In this document: in pieces, positions 32,773-42,196 of the stretch | How positions within the stretch are numbered: the stretch's first letter is position 1 | How the letters are laid out: each line of letters begins with the position of its first letter | NCBI GenBank assembly: GCA_029972225.1 | Contig: CP124756.1 | Span: 3,206,001 to 3,270,000 of the forward strand | Length of the DNA stretch: 64,000 nucleotides | From: Candidatus Thiothrix putei | GTDB lineage: Bacteria; Pseudomonadota; Gammaproteobacteria; Thiotrichales; Thiotrichaceae | Direction of reading: 5' to 3' | Position numbers and translations under genes: made by a program | The notes under the pieces: generated by a model | What the model was told of the DNA's origin: nothing | What the model saw: only the letters and a program-made list of their open reading frames with translations | Databases searched by the model: none

Positions 32773-32918
32773 TCTTCCTTGGCATCATTCGACAGATTAA
32801 CATCAGCAAAGAGCTTTTCACCCAACATTTCCTTGCTGGAAAGCGGCGTTGGCGCAGGCGTAGCAGCAAGCGGAATACCTGACAGCAACAGCGTAAGCGG
32901 GAGGATAACCTTGATCAT
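32773..32918 (-). pseudogene. N-terminal remnant of a di-haem cytochrome c peroxidase (MauG-like)
   Basis: Signal peptide MIKVILPLTLLLSGIPLAAT, then SSKEMLGEKLFADVNLS. This recalls the LGxxLFxDxxLSxDGxxSCxxCH opening of the CcpA/MauG family. Cut off by ISKra4 copy B before the first haem motif. Start at 32918 gives the signal peptide directly. It diverges from bfd across a Fur-box-like site. Confidence 0.65.
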
Positions 32919-32978
32919 GCCAAATTCTCTGAACCAGTGATAAGCTGCCAAGAATAACTGAGAAACACTTGCATTTAC

Positions 32979-33023
32979 AAATGATAATGTTTATCATAAC
33001 GCTCATTATCAAGAATGATTACT
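32979..33023. promoter_or_regulatory. Fur-box-like site upstream of bfd
   Basis: TGATAATGTTTATCA is a perfect 6-3-6 palindrome (about 32982-32996). An adjacent CATTATCAAGAATGATTA extends it, the arrangement of overlapping Fur hexamers. It lies between the divergent peroxidase remnant and bfd and should repress both when iron is plentiful. Confidence 0.75.
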
Positions 33024-33039
33024 GTTTAGGGGATGACGT

Positions 33040-33252
33040 ATGTACGTTTGCATTTGCCACTCTGTGACTGACAAAGCGATCAAGAAAGCCGTGAAACAAG
33101 GTCACGACACCTTAGAAGCGATTCAGCAAGCGTTGAAAGTCGGCACATGCTGTGGGCGATGCAAAGGTCATGCCTGCGAAGTCATCGAAGAAACCCTAAA
33201 CCCCGAAACTTCCCTGTTTAACCTCAACCTGATGCAAGGTGCATTCGCATGA
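33040..33252 (+). CDS. bfd: Bacterioferritin-associated ferredoxin Bfd (70 aa)
   Basis: Small [2Fe-2S] ferredoxin that reduces bacterioferritin cores to release iron. Cluster ligands visible: Cys4 and Cys6 (YVCICHSVTD) and Cys38 and Cys41 (GTCCGRCKGH). Length and helix-turn-helix-like Fer2_BFD fold are typical, with a short C-terminal extension. AGGGGA precedes the ATG. First gene of the Fur-preceded iron cluster; its stop overlaps the start of hemP. No bfr gene is in the window. Confidence 0.95.
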   Translation: MYVCICHSVTDKAIKKAVKQGHDTLEAIQQALKVGTCCGRCKGHACEVIEETLNPETSLFNLNLMQGAFA

Positions 33253-33434
33253 TGACTGGAGCGATTAATCTGGAAGAATTGATGCGCGGTTGCAAAAAAA
33301 TCATCCTTCAGCACGGCAAGCGGCCTTACTGCCTGACCATTACCCGCCGGGGCAACCTGATCCTCACTTCGGCGGATGATGACGCAGACAAACAGCCCGT
33401 CGCAACCTCCACTCCCCCAAAGAAACAACCATGA
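33249..33434 (+). CDS. hemP: Hemin uptake protein HemP/HmuP (61 aa)
   Basis: HemP family: KKIILQHGKRPYCLTITRRG then NLILT (residues about 16-40) matches the conserved ILxHxGxxYxLRxTRxGKLILTK core. The family regulates or assists haem uptake. It overlaps bfd (ATGA) and the imelysin gene (4 bp), so the three are co-translated. No haem receptor is nearby. Confidence 0.85.
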   Translation: MMTGAINLEELMRGCKKIILQHGKRPYCLTITRRGNLILTSADDDADKQPVATSTPPKKQP

Positions 33435-34010
33435 AACAACGCCTCAACCAAATTGTCAGCAGCATCCTGCTGGGTGGAATGCTTTGCAGCGCACCACTAC
33501 TTGCCAATGCTGAAACCGTCAACGCCAAAGCCGTCATGGAACAGTACGTCAACCTTGCCAGCGCCAATTTCAGCGACACCCTCGCCGCTGCTAAAGTATT
33601 GCAAGAAAAAGTCGATGCTTTCATTGCCAACCCCACGGCTGACACCCAACAAGCTGCCAAAGACGCATGGCTTGCCGCCCGCAAACCTTACAGCCAAACC
33701 GAAGCCTTCCGTTTCGGCAACCCCAACGTGGACGAATGGGAAGGTCAAGTTAACGCATGGCCGCTCGATGAAGGTTTGATTGATTACGTCAAAACCGATA
33801 CTTACGACCATGAGGAAGGTAATAAATTTGCCACTGCCAATATTATTGCTGGCACAGACAAAATTGATGCGGAACTGCTGAAAGCCTCGCAAGAAAAAGG
33901 CGGTTCAGAAGCCAACGTTGCCACCGGCTACCACGCCATTGAATTCCTGCTGTGGGGACAAGACTTCAATGCCACCCCGAAAGATTCCGGCACACGCGGC
34001 AGCTTAAGCC
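33431..34010 (+). pseudogene. Imelysin-family periplasmic protein, 5' part, interrupted by an ISAs1-type element
   Basis: Imelysins (IrpA/ICMP-like) are periplasmic iron-uptake proteins. Signal peptide at 1-27 (MKQRLNQIVSSILLGGMLCS...ANA) and the hallmark GxHxxE motif as GYHAIEFLLWGQD (166-178). The gene then passes from PKDSGTRG directly to SLSLGELAGERM in the 3' part. In imelysins I know, about 60 residues lie between these landmarks, so an internal deletion is likely (inference). Three lesions are thus visible: deletion, IS insertion, and an in-frame TAA downstream. Confidence 0.85.
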
Positions 34011-35231
34011 TAGGGCAATCGCTTGAATAATCGCCTTACTTACATGACTTGCTCCAGCAGTTGTGCCAGATAGTCAGTTGACCACCCTGCCTGTTTACGA
34101 CGGACTTTGAGGCTATGTTTGTTGGTTTTGTCATTGCGCAGCAGGTTAGTACCCATGTGGCGCAGGATGGCGAGATTATGTGCGCCATGGTTGCTACGGT
34201 TTCTCGCCAAATCTTCCCGCATCAGGACATCCAGCACCCAATGCAACTTGTTTTCGATTGCCCAGTGGGAGCGGACGGCATATTGTGCGGCCTTGGCGAT
34301 CATCGCCAGTGAACAGATGTAGTGGCGGATGGAATAGGTGGATTTTCCTGCTTTTTCGACCCAGGACTCGATACAGATGATGCTGGCAAGTCCTGCCCAT
34401 TCCTGCCGTTGTTCCAACCAAGCAACATCGGTGCAAATGCGGCAACGGCGGGTTTCGAGCCGCCCGTGGTCTTTTTCCACCTGGGTGTCTTCATCCAGCA
34501 CATAACCGGCAGGCGGCTTTTCGAAAAACAGGGCGATGTCTTCTGCTAACGTTTTCTGATTGTCTTTGACTGCCAGTAGGTAATCACCGCCTGCTTCCAC
34601 GATTTGCTTGGCGATGGCCTTTTGTGTCCCCATCGCATCAATGGTGATCAAGCAGCCTTCAATGTCGAGCTTGCGTAGCAAGGCGGGGATGGCAGTGATT
34701 TCATTGGATTTCTGGTCGGTGGCTTCCTGCCCCAGCACTAGATTTTGCTGGTTTGCCCACGCTGACACCAGGTGCAGAGGGTTCTGCCCGTTGCCACCAC
34801 TGCGCCGTGAGGTTTTGCCGTCAATGTTCAATAGGTCAGCCTCCCCTGCGGACAGGCTGTTTGTCCAACGGATAAACAGTTCCGAAAACAGCTTAGCATT
34901 CAGCGCGTTGAACACGTCACTCACCGTGTCATGGCTGGGAAAGCCCCGTGCATAGGGATAATAGCGGCGCAGGAAATCCGCGTTTAGCTTTGCCCAGCGC
35001 ACCATTTCCACCACATCGTCTGCCCCTGCTAAGCTGCCTGCCAAACCCAGCAATAGGATTTCAGGTAGGGGGTAGAGAACTTTGGCTTGCTGGCGTGGGT
35101 CTTCTAAAACTGACAACTGTTCCAGTAGGCGGCTGATAGCGCTGGACGGCAAGTTCGGCATCGGTTTTGTCCTTTCGGGAAAAACCTTATTTATGCATGT
35201 TTTGCAACCAAACTTTCAAGCGATTGCCCTG
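34011..35231 (-). mobile_element. ISAs1-family insertion sequence (1221 bp)
   Basis: Terminal repeats TAGGGCAATCGCTTGAA and CAGGGCAATCGCTTGAA (one mismatch). Perfect 10-bp target duplication AGCTTAAGCC at 34001-34010 and 35232-35241, inside the imelysin gene. Confidence 0.92.
34040..35161 (-). CDS. ISAs1-family transposase (373 aa)
   Basis: N-terminal DDE_Tnp_1-associated domain (LEDPRQQAKVLYPLPEILLL), then LLNIDGKTSRRSG, TIDAMGTQKAIAKQIVEAGG, DYLLAVKDNQKTLAED and the late AVRSHWAIENKLHWVLDVLM with the catalytic Glu. This is the full ISAs1 signature order. Frame intact. Confidence 0.93.
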   Translation of the reverse strand: MPNLPSSAISRLLEQLSVLEDPRQQAKVLYPLPEILLLGLAGSLAGADDVVEMVRWAKLNADFLRRYYPYARGFPSHDTVSDVFNALNAKLFSELFIRWTNSLSAGEADLLNIDGKTSRRSGGNGQNPLHLVSAWANQQNLVLGQEATDQKSNEITAIPALLRKLDIEGCLITIDAMGTQKAIAKQIVEAGGDYLLAVKDNQKTLAEDIALFFEKPPAGYVLDEDTQVEKDHGRLETRRCRICTDVAWLEQRQEWAGLASIICIESWVEKAGKSTYSIRHYICSLAMIAKAAQYAVRSHWAIENKLHWVLDVLMREDLARNRSNHGAHNLAILRHMGTNLLRNDKTNKHSLKVRRKQAGWSTDYLAQLLEQVM

Positions 35232-35696
35232 AGCTTAAGCCTTGGCGAACTTGCAGGCGAACGCATGAACGTGGCACTGTTGGCACATTCACAGGAAGAC
35301 GAACATTCCTGCTTCAGCGACAACACCCACAACGACATTGCCGAAAATGCCCGCAGCATCCAGAACATTTTCAACGGCACGTACACCCGCACCGATGGCA
35401 GCAAGCTGGAAGGCGCAAGCCTCGCGCAACTGGTTGCCGCCAAAGATGCCAAAGCCAGCTAAACCTTAGTCAGCAAACTCGCGGATACGCAACAAAAAGC
35501 CGAAGCCATTGTGGAAGCAGCGAAAAACGGTGAAAATTTCGACCAGCAAATTACCCCCGACAACAAGGACGGTAACAAACGCATCAAAGCCACGATTGCG
35601 GCGTTGCGCAGCCAAACGGGTGACATCGAAGCGGCTGCCAAAGCCGTCGGCGTGGACAGCCTTAACCCGGAGAGCAGCGACTCATTTGGTGGATAA
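35232..35696 (+). pseudogene. Imelysin-family protein, 3' part, with in-frame stop
   Basis: Continues in frame: SLSLGELAGERMNVALLAHS, QEDEHSCFSDNTHNDIAENA (family landmarks), LVAAKDAKAS, then a TAA at 35460-35462. The same frame resumes TLVSKLADTQQKAEAIVEAA and runs to ...LNPESSDSFGG at 35693. The nonsense codon is independent of the IS. Confidence 0.85.
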
Positions 35697-37022
35697 ATGC
35701 AATCGACCCTAGCCATTGCCCTGAGCAGCCTACTTATTATGCTGCCAGAGCTAGCCAACAGCGATACCCCCTCCCGTTCCCTGAGCGTAGCCGAAGGGAA
35801 CCCACAACAGCACGAAGATTTCGCCATCGGTGGCGCATTCTTCCAACAACCGTGGGTGAGTGCGCCCGCATCCACCACCGCACGCGATGGGCTGGGGCCA
35901 TTGTTCAAAGCCAATAGCTGCATTGCCTGCCATGTGCAGCACGGGCGCGGGCATCCGCCGCTAACGGCAACCGAACCGTTCCTCTCGACTATCGTCAAAC
36001 TCAGTATCCCTGCCACCACAGCAGAACAACCGATGGTAGCCAAAACCCTAGGCGTCGCGCCCGAACCCCTTTATGGCGATCACCTGCAACCACTCGGCAA
36101 CAAAGGTTTGCAGGGCGAAGCCACCCCACGTTTTAGCTACACCGAAGTCCACGGGCAATTTGCCGATGGTGAAACTTACACCCTGCAACAACCTAAGCTG
36201 CATCTCGATAGTTTGAACTACGGCGCAATGCACCCCGACGTACAGCACTCCGTGCGCGTTGCCCCGGCATTGTTCGGCATGGGCTTGCTGGAAAGCGTCC
36301 CCACCGCCGAAATTCTCGCCAATGCCGACCCCGACGATAAAAACGGCGACGGTATTTCCGGCAAAGCCAACCAAGTGTGGGACATCCAGCAACAGCAAAT
36401 CGTACTGGGACGGTTTAGCTGGAAAGCGAACCAACCCAGTATTGCCCAGCAAAGTGCGGATGCCTTCCGTAACGACATTGGCATTACCAATACCCGTTTT
36501 CCCGAACAGCCCTGCACGGCAGCGCAAACCGATTGCCACCACCTGCCTGATGGCGGCAAACCCGAAATTCCTGATGACCTGCTGGATAAAGTGGTATTCC
36601 ACGTTAACGCCCAACCTGTGCCGCCACGCCGTGATGTAACTGACCCACAAGTGCTGCAAGGCGAACGCCTCTTTAAGCAAAGCGGTTGTGCCCGTTGCCA
36701 CGTCCCTACTTTTCCCGCCTTAGCCCAGCAAGCACACCAGCCATACAGCGACTTATTACTGCATGACATGGGCGCAGGCTTGGCGGACAACCGCCCCGAA
36801 TTTGCTGCCAGCGGACAAGAATGGCGCACGCCCCCGCTATGGGGCATCGGTATCACCGCAACGCTCAGCGGACATACCCGCTTTTTGCATGACGGACGCG
36901 CCCGCAACTTGCTCGAAGCCATCCTTTGGCACGGCGGCGAAGCTGAACCTGCCAAGCAAAACGTGCTTGCCCTCAACAAACCAGAGCGTGAAGCCTTGTT
37001 GCGCTTCCTGAACTCGCTGTAA
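35697..37022 (+). CDS. Di-haem oxidoreductase, DHOR/DUF1111 family (441 aa)
   Basis: Periplasmic c-type cytochrome with two haem sites, Cys75-x-x-Cys78-His79 (SCIACH) and Cys331-x-x-Cys334-His335 (GCARCH), after a signal peptide (MQSTLAIALSSLLIMLPELA). Family stretches include DGLGPLFKANSC, ADPDDKNGDGISGKAN and GRFSWKANQPSI. Usually found between two imelysin genes in iron-regulated clusters, as here, and thought to handle electrons for iron uptake; the substrate is not established. Starts directly after the imelysin stop and overlaps the next gene by one base. Confidence 0.9.
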   Translation: MQSTLAIALSSLLIMLPELANSDTPSRSLSVAEGNPQQHEDFAIGGAFFQQPWVSAPASTTARDGLGPLFKANSCIACHVQHGRGHPPLTATEPFLSTIVKLSIPATTAEQPMVAKTLGVAPEPLYGDHLQPLGNKGLQGEATPRFSYTEVHGQFADGETYTLQQPKLHLDSLNYGAMHPDVQHSVRVAPALFGMGLLESVPTAEILANADPDDKNGDGISGKANQVWDIQQQQIVLGRFSWKANQPSIAQQSADAFRNDIGITNTRFPEQPCTAAQTDCHHLPDGGKPEIPDDLLDKVVFHVNAQPVPPRRDVTDPQVLQGERLFKQSGCARCHVPTFPALAQQAHQPYSDLLLHDMGAGLADNRPEFAASGQEWRTPPLWGIGITATLSGHTRFLHDGRARNLLEAILWHGGEAEPAKQNVLALNKPEREALLRFLNSL

Positions 37023-38209
37023 TGAGAATGACGATGTTTAAACAGATTGGCTGCTGCCTACTCCTGCTTCCTAGCCTGTTATTGGCAAACGAGGCTCCAC
37101 CAGTCGAAACAGAAGTCAAAGAAGTGGTCACGACTATTGCCCCCGCAACGCCAATTCCCGACGTAGACAAATTGCTGGTGCACGTTGTCGATGGCGCAAT
37201 CATCCCGCTGTACCGCGAGTTGGATGTCACTGCCAACACCCTCACCCAACGCAGCAAAACCTTTTGCAGCGAACCCAATGCCGAAAACTTCAAGGTTTTG
37301 CGCGAAGGTTGGGGCGAAACCCTATTAGCATGGCATCGTACTGATGCTCTCATGTTTGGCCCCGCCATCGAAGACCAAATTGACTTCAAGGTCAACTTCA
37401 ATCCCCCCAAAAAAGCGGTGATCAACGGTTTATTAAACGCTACATCCCCGTTGACCGTGGAAGCAGTGGAAAAAGCAGGCGTAGGCGGGCAAGGCTTAGG
37501 CACACTCGAATTCCTGCTGTTCGACCGTGATAAAAGCGATGCTGACCAGCTTGCCGCCTTCCAAGGTGACACAGGCAAACGCCGCTGTGCTTACGTGCAA
37601 GCCGCCAGCGAGCTATTGCAAACCACGTTGCACACCATTGCCGAGGCTTGGATCAACGACAAAAACGGCTACGCCACTGCCTTCCGCACTGCCAATAAAG
37701 GCAATGCCACTTTCGCCAGCTCACGTCAAGCAGTGGATTTACTGGTGGGTAAGCTGTTTCAGTCCGCCGAGAAGTTCAGCAAAAACCGCATCGGCAATCC
37801 ACTTGGCAAAGGCATTGACCTCAATACCGAAGGCAAACAAGAGGTGCTGAACACCTCCAACGCCTATCAGTTAGAAGCATGGCGCAGTGGCTATTCCGTG
37901 CAAGTCGTTCGCGCCAATGTCGAAGGAATGCTGCGTATTGTAAAAGACGGCGGTATTCTGCAATGGCTGCGTGACCATAACCAACGTGAGATCGAAAAGT
38001 TCGTCGCCGATGCGATGGAAATGCGGCTGGATAATTACCTCAAACTGCCGGTTCCCGACAGCGATCCGTTTGAATTGATCAAGACGGGCAACAGCAAAGC
38101 ACTCGACGGTTACTACTACATGGGCAACGACATCCAAATGGGCATCAAACGTCAGCTTGCCAAAGTCATGGGTGTACAACTCGGTTTTAACGATAATGAT
38201 GGGGATTAA
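37022..38209 (+). CDS. Second imelysin-family protein (395 aa)
   Basis: Signal peptide MFKQIGCCLLLLPSLLLANE (from the third Met); the exact start among three close ATGs is uncertain. Family landmarks: WGETLLAWHRTDALMFGP, GLGTLEFLLFDRD (GxxxxE variant of the imelysin motif) and RRCAYVQAASELLQTTLHTI. Unlike the first imelysin of the cluster it is intact. Together with the di-haem protein and the DUF1513 gene it forms a recurring iron-uptake cassette of proteobacteria. Confidence 0.88.
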   Translation: MRMTMFKQIGCCLLLLPSLLLANEAPPVETEVKEVVTTIAPATPIPDVDKLLVHVVDGAIIPLYRELDVTANTLTQRSKTFCSEPNAENFKVLREGWGETLLAWHRTDALMFGPAIEDQIDFKVNFNPPKKAVINGLLNATSPLTVEAVEKAGVGGQGLGTLEFLLFDRDKSDADQLAAFQGDTGKRRCAYVQAASELLQTTLHTIAEAWINDKNGYATAFRTANKGNATFASSRQAVDLLVGKLFQSAEKFSKNRIGNPLGKGIDLNTEGKQEVLNTSNAYQLEAWRSGYSVQVVRANVEGMLRIVKDGGILQWLRDHNQREIEKFVADAMEMRLDNYLKLPVPDSDPFELIKTGNSKALDGYYYMGNDIQMGIKRQLAKVMGVQLGFNDNDGD

Positions 38210-38212
38210 ACC

Positions 38213-39325
38213 ATGAATCGCCGCACCTTTTTATTGCTCGCCACGGCAGGCACATTCGGTGCAACCTTGGGTGTGAATAAGCTGATGAAACTCACCAGTG
38301 CTGCCCCCCCCTGCGCGACAATCCTGTATTCAGCCAGTGATAATCCGGCAGGCAGGCATTTCCTCACCCGACTGGATATTGCCAGCGGCACTACCGATTC
38401 ACAAGCCGTGCCGTTTCGCGGTCATGGCATGTTACCACTGCACGATGGGCGGGTAATTCTGTTTGGCAGACGCCCCGGCTTTGAATGCGCAGTGGTCAAT
38501 TGGTCTAACGGTATGCAGCGCATCCCTGCTACTGCCGGACACCATTTTGATGGTCACGGCTGCCTGTCTGCCCAAGGCGATGCGCTATTCACCACCGAAA
38601 ACCATTTTGACGCGAAACGCGGTGTACTGGGCATCCGCGATAGCCAAACCTTCCAACATCTGGGCGAATACGACACCTTCGGGCTTGATCCGCACGAAGT
38701 CCAACTCATGCCTGACGGCAAAACACTGGTCGTCGCCAATGGAGGCATCGAAACCCACCCTGATTTCGGGCGGCGCAAACTCAATCTCGACACCATGCAA
38801 CCCTCCTTGGTGTATATCGACGCTGCCAGCGGCAAAAAAATCGACGAATACCGCCTGCCCGACCGTTACCTCAGCATTCGCCACCTGATCACCACCGCCG
38901 ATGGCAATGTCGGTGTAGCGCTGCAATACGAAGGTGACTTATACCGCCAGCAACCTGCTTCGTTAGTGGCATGGCAAGAACGTGGCGGCGATTTGCAATT
39001 GCTCGACATTAGCACTGCGGATGTGGCACGTTTCAGCGGCTATATGGCTGATTTGGCGTATGACCCGCAGCAACACATCCTTGCGGTATCCTCACCTCGT
39101 GGTAATCACACCAGTTTCTGGAGTACCCGCGAACACCGTTTCCTGCACGCGCATCCCCTACCGGAACCAAGCGGCATTGCGTTTCTGGCGGATAAGCAAC
39201 AATTTCTCGTCTCGGATGCCACCGGCGGCATACACACTTTTCCCTCAACCTTACAACCTGCATCAGCCAGTCTGCTGCACCACTATCCTGACACCTTGTG
39301 GGATAACCATGTGGTGCTGTCATGA
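38213..39325 (+). CDS. DUF1513 beta-propeller-like periplasmic protein (370 aa)
   Basis: N-terminus MNRRTFLLLATAGTFGATLG has a Tat-type twin arginine signal. The mature part shows repeating blade-like strands (RGHGMLPLHDGRVILFGRRP, LDPHEVQLMPDGKTLVVANG, GIETHPDF) typical of DUF1513. The family accompanies imelysin/DHOR genes; biochemical role unknown. Three bases separate it from the previous stop, so it belongs to the same operon. Confidence 0.85.
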   Translation: MNRRTFLLLATAGTFGATLGVNKLMKLTSAAPPCATILYSASDNPAGRHFLTRLDIASGTTDSQAVPFRGHGMLPLHDGRVILFGRRPGFECAVVNWSNGMQRIPATAGHHFDGHGCLSAQGDALFTTENHFDAKRGVLGIRDSQTFQHLGEYDTFGLDPHEVQLMPDGKTLVVANGGIETHPDFGRRKLNLDTMQPSLVYIDAASGKKIDEYRLPDRYLSIRHLITTADGNVGVALQYEGDLYRQQPASLVAWQERGGDLQLLDISTADVARFSGYMADLAYDPQQHILAVSSPRGNHTSFWSTREHRFLHAHPLPEPSGIAFLADKQQFLVSDATGGIHTFPSTLQPASASLLHHYPDTLWDNHVVLS

Positions 39326-39374
39326 AAACGGACAAGCCAATGCCCTTAAAAAGCGATAATTTTGGAGTCCCAGC

Positions 39375-40268
39375 ATGAAAAAGACCTTACTCAGCCTGAT
39401 GATTGCAGCCAGCATTGCCACGCCCGCTTTCGCCGAAACCACCTTGAGTGGCGTGGTCGAAGTCGAAGCCGGATTCGTCAGCAATGATGACGGTGATACC
39501 AGTGACCTCACCGTACCCACCGTGGTACTAGGCATCGACAATAAATTGAATGACAAGATCGACGGACATCTGCTGTTCCTCTACGAACAAGGTGAAAACG
39601 ACGACAATATCGCCGTGGATGAAGCCACTGTCACCTTCCACCCGCGTGAAGGCACTGACATTACCGCCGGGCGCATGTACGTACCTTTCGGCAAATTCGA
39701 CAGCAAGATGGTATCCGCCCCCTTAACGCTGGAACTGGCAGAAACGCAAGAAGAAGCCGTACAACTGGGCATGAGTGCCGGGGCAATGTCGGGTTCTGCC
39801 TACGTTTTCAAAGATGACGAAAACGGTAGCAAAAAAATCGACTCCTACGGTGCAAATCTGGATTACAGCACCGATAACGTGAGTGCAGGCGTCAGTTACC
39901 TCTCTGACGTGAACGATAAAGCCGCAGCGGGTGTCGGTGTCCATGCTTCCGGTAAAGTGGGGGCATTCAACCTTATTGCCGAACACATTGCCGTTGAGGA
40001 AATCACGTTGGCAGACGATACCACCACCACACCTTCTGCCAGCAACCTGGAAGTCGGCGTTGATCTCGGCAACGACCGTATTCTGGCGCTGGCCTATCAA
40101 CAAACTAAGGATGCCGAAGCATTGGAACTGCCCGAAACGGCGACAGGTATCGCTTACCGGATGCCCGTTTATGAAAAAGCCAGTTTCGCGGCGGAATACA
40201 TGAATAACGAAGGCTATGATGGGGCGAAAGAAGATGTCGTCACCTTACAAGTGGCTTACGAATTTTAG
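39375..40268 (+). CDS. LbtU-like outer-membrane siderophore porin (297 aa)
   Basis: Cleavable signal peptide (MKKTLLSLMIAASIATPAFA), alternating beta-strand pattern throughout and a terminal Phe (TLQVAYEF), the C-terminal signature of outer-membrane barrels. Strand-turn sequences such as DITAGRMYVPFGKFDSKMVS and ALAYQQTKDAEALEL resemble the LbtU family, described in Legionella as a TonB-independent legiobactin porin. Iron-cluster context fits. GGAG precedes the ATG. A general porin cannot be excluded. Confidence 0.75.
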   Translation: MKKTLLSLMIAASIATPAFAETTLSGVVEVEAGFVSNDDGDTSDLTVPTVVLGIDNKLNDKIDGHLLFLYEQGENDDNIAVDEATVTFHPREGTDITAGRMYVPFGKFDSKMVSAPLTLELAETQEEAVQLGMSAGAMSGSAYVFKDDENGSKKIDSYGANLDYSTDNVSAGVSYLSDVNDKAAAGVGVHASGKVGAFNLIAEHIAVEEITLADDTTTTPSASNLEVGVDLGNDRILALAYQQTKDAEALELPETATGIAYRMPVYEKASFAAEYMNNEGYDGAKEDVVTLQVAYEF

Positions 40269-40279
40269 CCCCCTAATGA

Positions 40280-40305
40280 AATAATGAGAATTGCTTGCAT
40301 TATCA
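40280..40305. promoter_or_regulatory. Fur-box-like site upstream of fbpA
   Basis: AATAATGAGAATTGCTTGCA then TTATCA: two ATAATGAGAAT / GCATTATC-type half sites in the gap between the porin and the transporter operon. It probably places fbpABC under iron repression. Confidence 0.65.
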
Positions 40306-40363
40306 GTAGAAATATAGATAATGCGAACTCTTCTTATTCATGTTTGCAATAGAGGCAGACCCT

Positions 40364-41383
40364 ATGTTCAAAAAAATTGCATTGTCATTATTGCTTGTCA
40401 GCATTGCCACCCCTGCATTCGCTGATGGTGAAGTCAACGTCTATTCCGCCCGTAAAGAACAACTGATCAAGCCATTGTTCGACAAATTTACTGAACAGAC
40501 CGGCATTAAAGTTAACCTTGTGACGGGCAAAGATGATGCGCTCTTGGAACGCCTTAAACTTGAAGGGGAAAACACCCCTGCCGATCTGCTGATGACGGCG
40601 GATGCAGGTCGTTTATACCGTGCCGTAGAAATGGAACTGACTCAACCAGTCGAATCCGAAATCTTGAAAAAAGAAATTCCTGAAAACCTACGTGACCCTT
40701 CGCATCAGTGGTTTGGCCTCACGTCCCGCGCCCGCCCGATCTTTTACGTGAAAGACAAAGTGAAACCGGAAGAACTTTCCACTTACGAAGATTTGGCTGA
40801 TCCGAAATGGAAAGGTCGCATTTGTGTACGCTCTTCCGACAATATCTATAACCAGTCAATGCTGGGTTCGATGATTGCAGTGAACGGCGCGGAAAAGGCG
40901 CAGGCATGGGCTGACGGCTTGGTGAAAAACTTTGCGCGTCCACCCGAAGGCGGCGACCGTGACCAAATCAAAGCAGCAGCGGCTGGGCAATGCGACATTG
41001 CGCTTGCCAACACCTACTATTACGGGCAAATGCTGACGGGTGAAGAGGCGGAAGACAAAGCCGCTGCGGAAAAGGTCGCAATCTTCTGGCCTAACCAAGC
41101 CGAAGGTGATCGCGGCGTACACATCAACATCAGCGGTGCTGCGGTAACTAAAACCGCCAAAAACAAGGATAACGCCGTCAAACTGATGGAGTTCTTGGTT
41201 AACGATGAATCGCAGCAATGGTACGCCGAAGCCAATCAGGAATACCCCGTGAAAGCCGGTATTGCGCCCAGTGCGATGCTCAAAGGTTGGGGCGAGTTCA
41301 AAGCCGATAGCCTGAACTTGTCTGAACTCGGCAAACACAATGCCGAAGCCGTGAAAATCATGGACAAAGCTGGGTGGAAATAA
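40364..41383 (+). CDS. fbpA: Ferric iron ABC transporter, periplasmic binding protein FbpA (339 aa)
   Basis: Class II ferric-binding protein that hands Fe3+ to FbpBC. Signal peptide MFKKIALSLLLVSIATPAFA, then GEVNVYSARKEQLIKPLFDK, LTSRARPIFYVKDKV, RICVRSSDNIYNQSMLGSM and the iron-liganding tyrosine cluster NTYYYGQ (Tyr218-220). ATG at 40364 chosen because it starts the signal peptide; an upstream ATG at 40340 adds eight residues. Its end overlaps the fbpB start by ten bases. Confidence 0.93.
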   Translation: MFKKIALSLLLVSIATPAFADGEVNVYSARKEQLIKPLFDKFTEQTGIKVNLVTGKDDALLERLKLEGENTPADLLMTADAGRLYRAVEMELTQPVESEILKKEIPENLRDPSHQWFGLTSRARPIFYVKDKVKPEELSTYEDLADPKWKGRICVRSSDNIYNQSMLGSMIAVNGAEKAQAWADGLVKNFARPPEGGDRDQIKAAAAGQCDIALANTYYYGQMLTGEEAEDKAAAEKVAIFWPNQAEGDRGVHINISGAAVTKTAKNKDNAVKLMEFLVNDESQQWYAEANQEYPVKAGIAPSAMLKGWGEFKADSLNLSELGKHNAEAVKIMDKAGWK

Positions 41384-42188
41384 AACCCCTGCTCTGGCGT
41401 GCCGTGCTGTTGGGCATGGCATTGCTGACTGCTTTGCCGATCCTCGCGGTGTTCGGCTACGTATTCGTGCCTGCGCCCGAAGTTTGGCAGCATTTGCGCG
41501 AAACGGTGCTTACCGATTATTTGCTGAATACGCTCTGGCTGGTGTTGGGCGTGGGGTTTGGCGTATTGCTACTGGGGCTTCCGGCTGCATGGCTGAACAG
41601 CATGTGTGAGTTTCCGGGGCGACGCTTTTTTGAGTGGGCATTGCTGTTGCCGATGGCGATGCCTGCTTACATTATTGCCTACACCTACACGGGAATGCTG
41701 GATTTTTCGGGGCCAGTGCAAACCTTGTTGCGCGAGCTGACGGGCTGGGGGTATGGCGATTATTACTTCCCGAATGTGCGCTCCCTTGGCGGTGCAATCA
41801 CCATGTTGTCGCTGGTGCTGTTTCCGTATGTGTATTTGTTGGCGCGGGCAGCGTTTCTGGAACAGTCGATTTGTGTGCTGGAAGTGAGCCGCACGCTGGG
41901 TTCAAACCAGTGGCAAAGTTTCTTTCGAGTGGCGTTGCCGTTGGCGCGTCCGGCAATTATTACCGGCTTGTCGCTGGCGTTGATGGAAACGTTGGCGGAT
42001 TTTGGCACGGTGCAATATTTCGGCGTATCAACCTTTACCACGGGCATTTTCCGTACTTGGTTTGGGCTGGGCGATCACGCGGCGGCATCGCAATTGGCAG
42101 CGTTGCTGATGGGGTTTGTGTTTGTGCTGATTCTGTTGGAACGTTGGTCGCGCAGTCGGGCGCGGTATCACCATACCTCTAGCAAGTA
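41374..42188 (+). pseudogene. fbpB: Ferric iron ABC transporter permease FbpB, N-terminal half, split by IS66 copy 5
   Basis: GTG start at 41374. Encodes the first six-helix permease unit: DYLLNTLWLVLGVGFGVLLL, FFEWALLLPMAMPAYIIAYT and the EAA-type loop SRTLGSNQWQSFFRVALPLA. The IS ends translation at residue 271 (HHTSSK then stop), right where the inter-unit linker should be. Removing IS and duplication rejoins SSK to YSRIPKF at 44584. Confidence 0.92.
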
Positions 42189-42196
42189 GTAAACGG

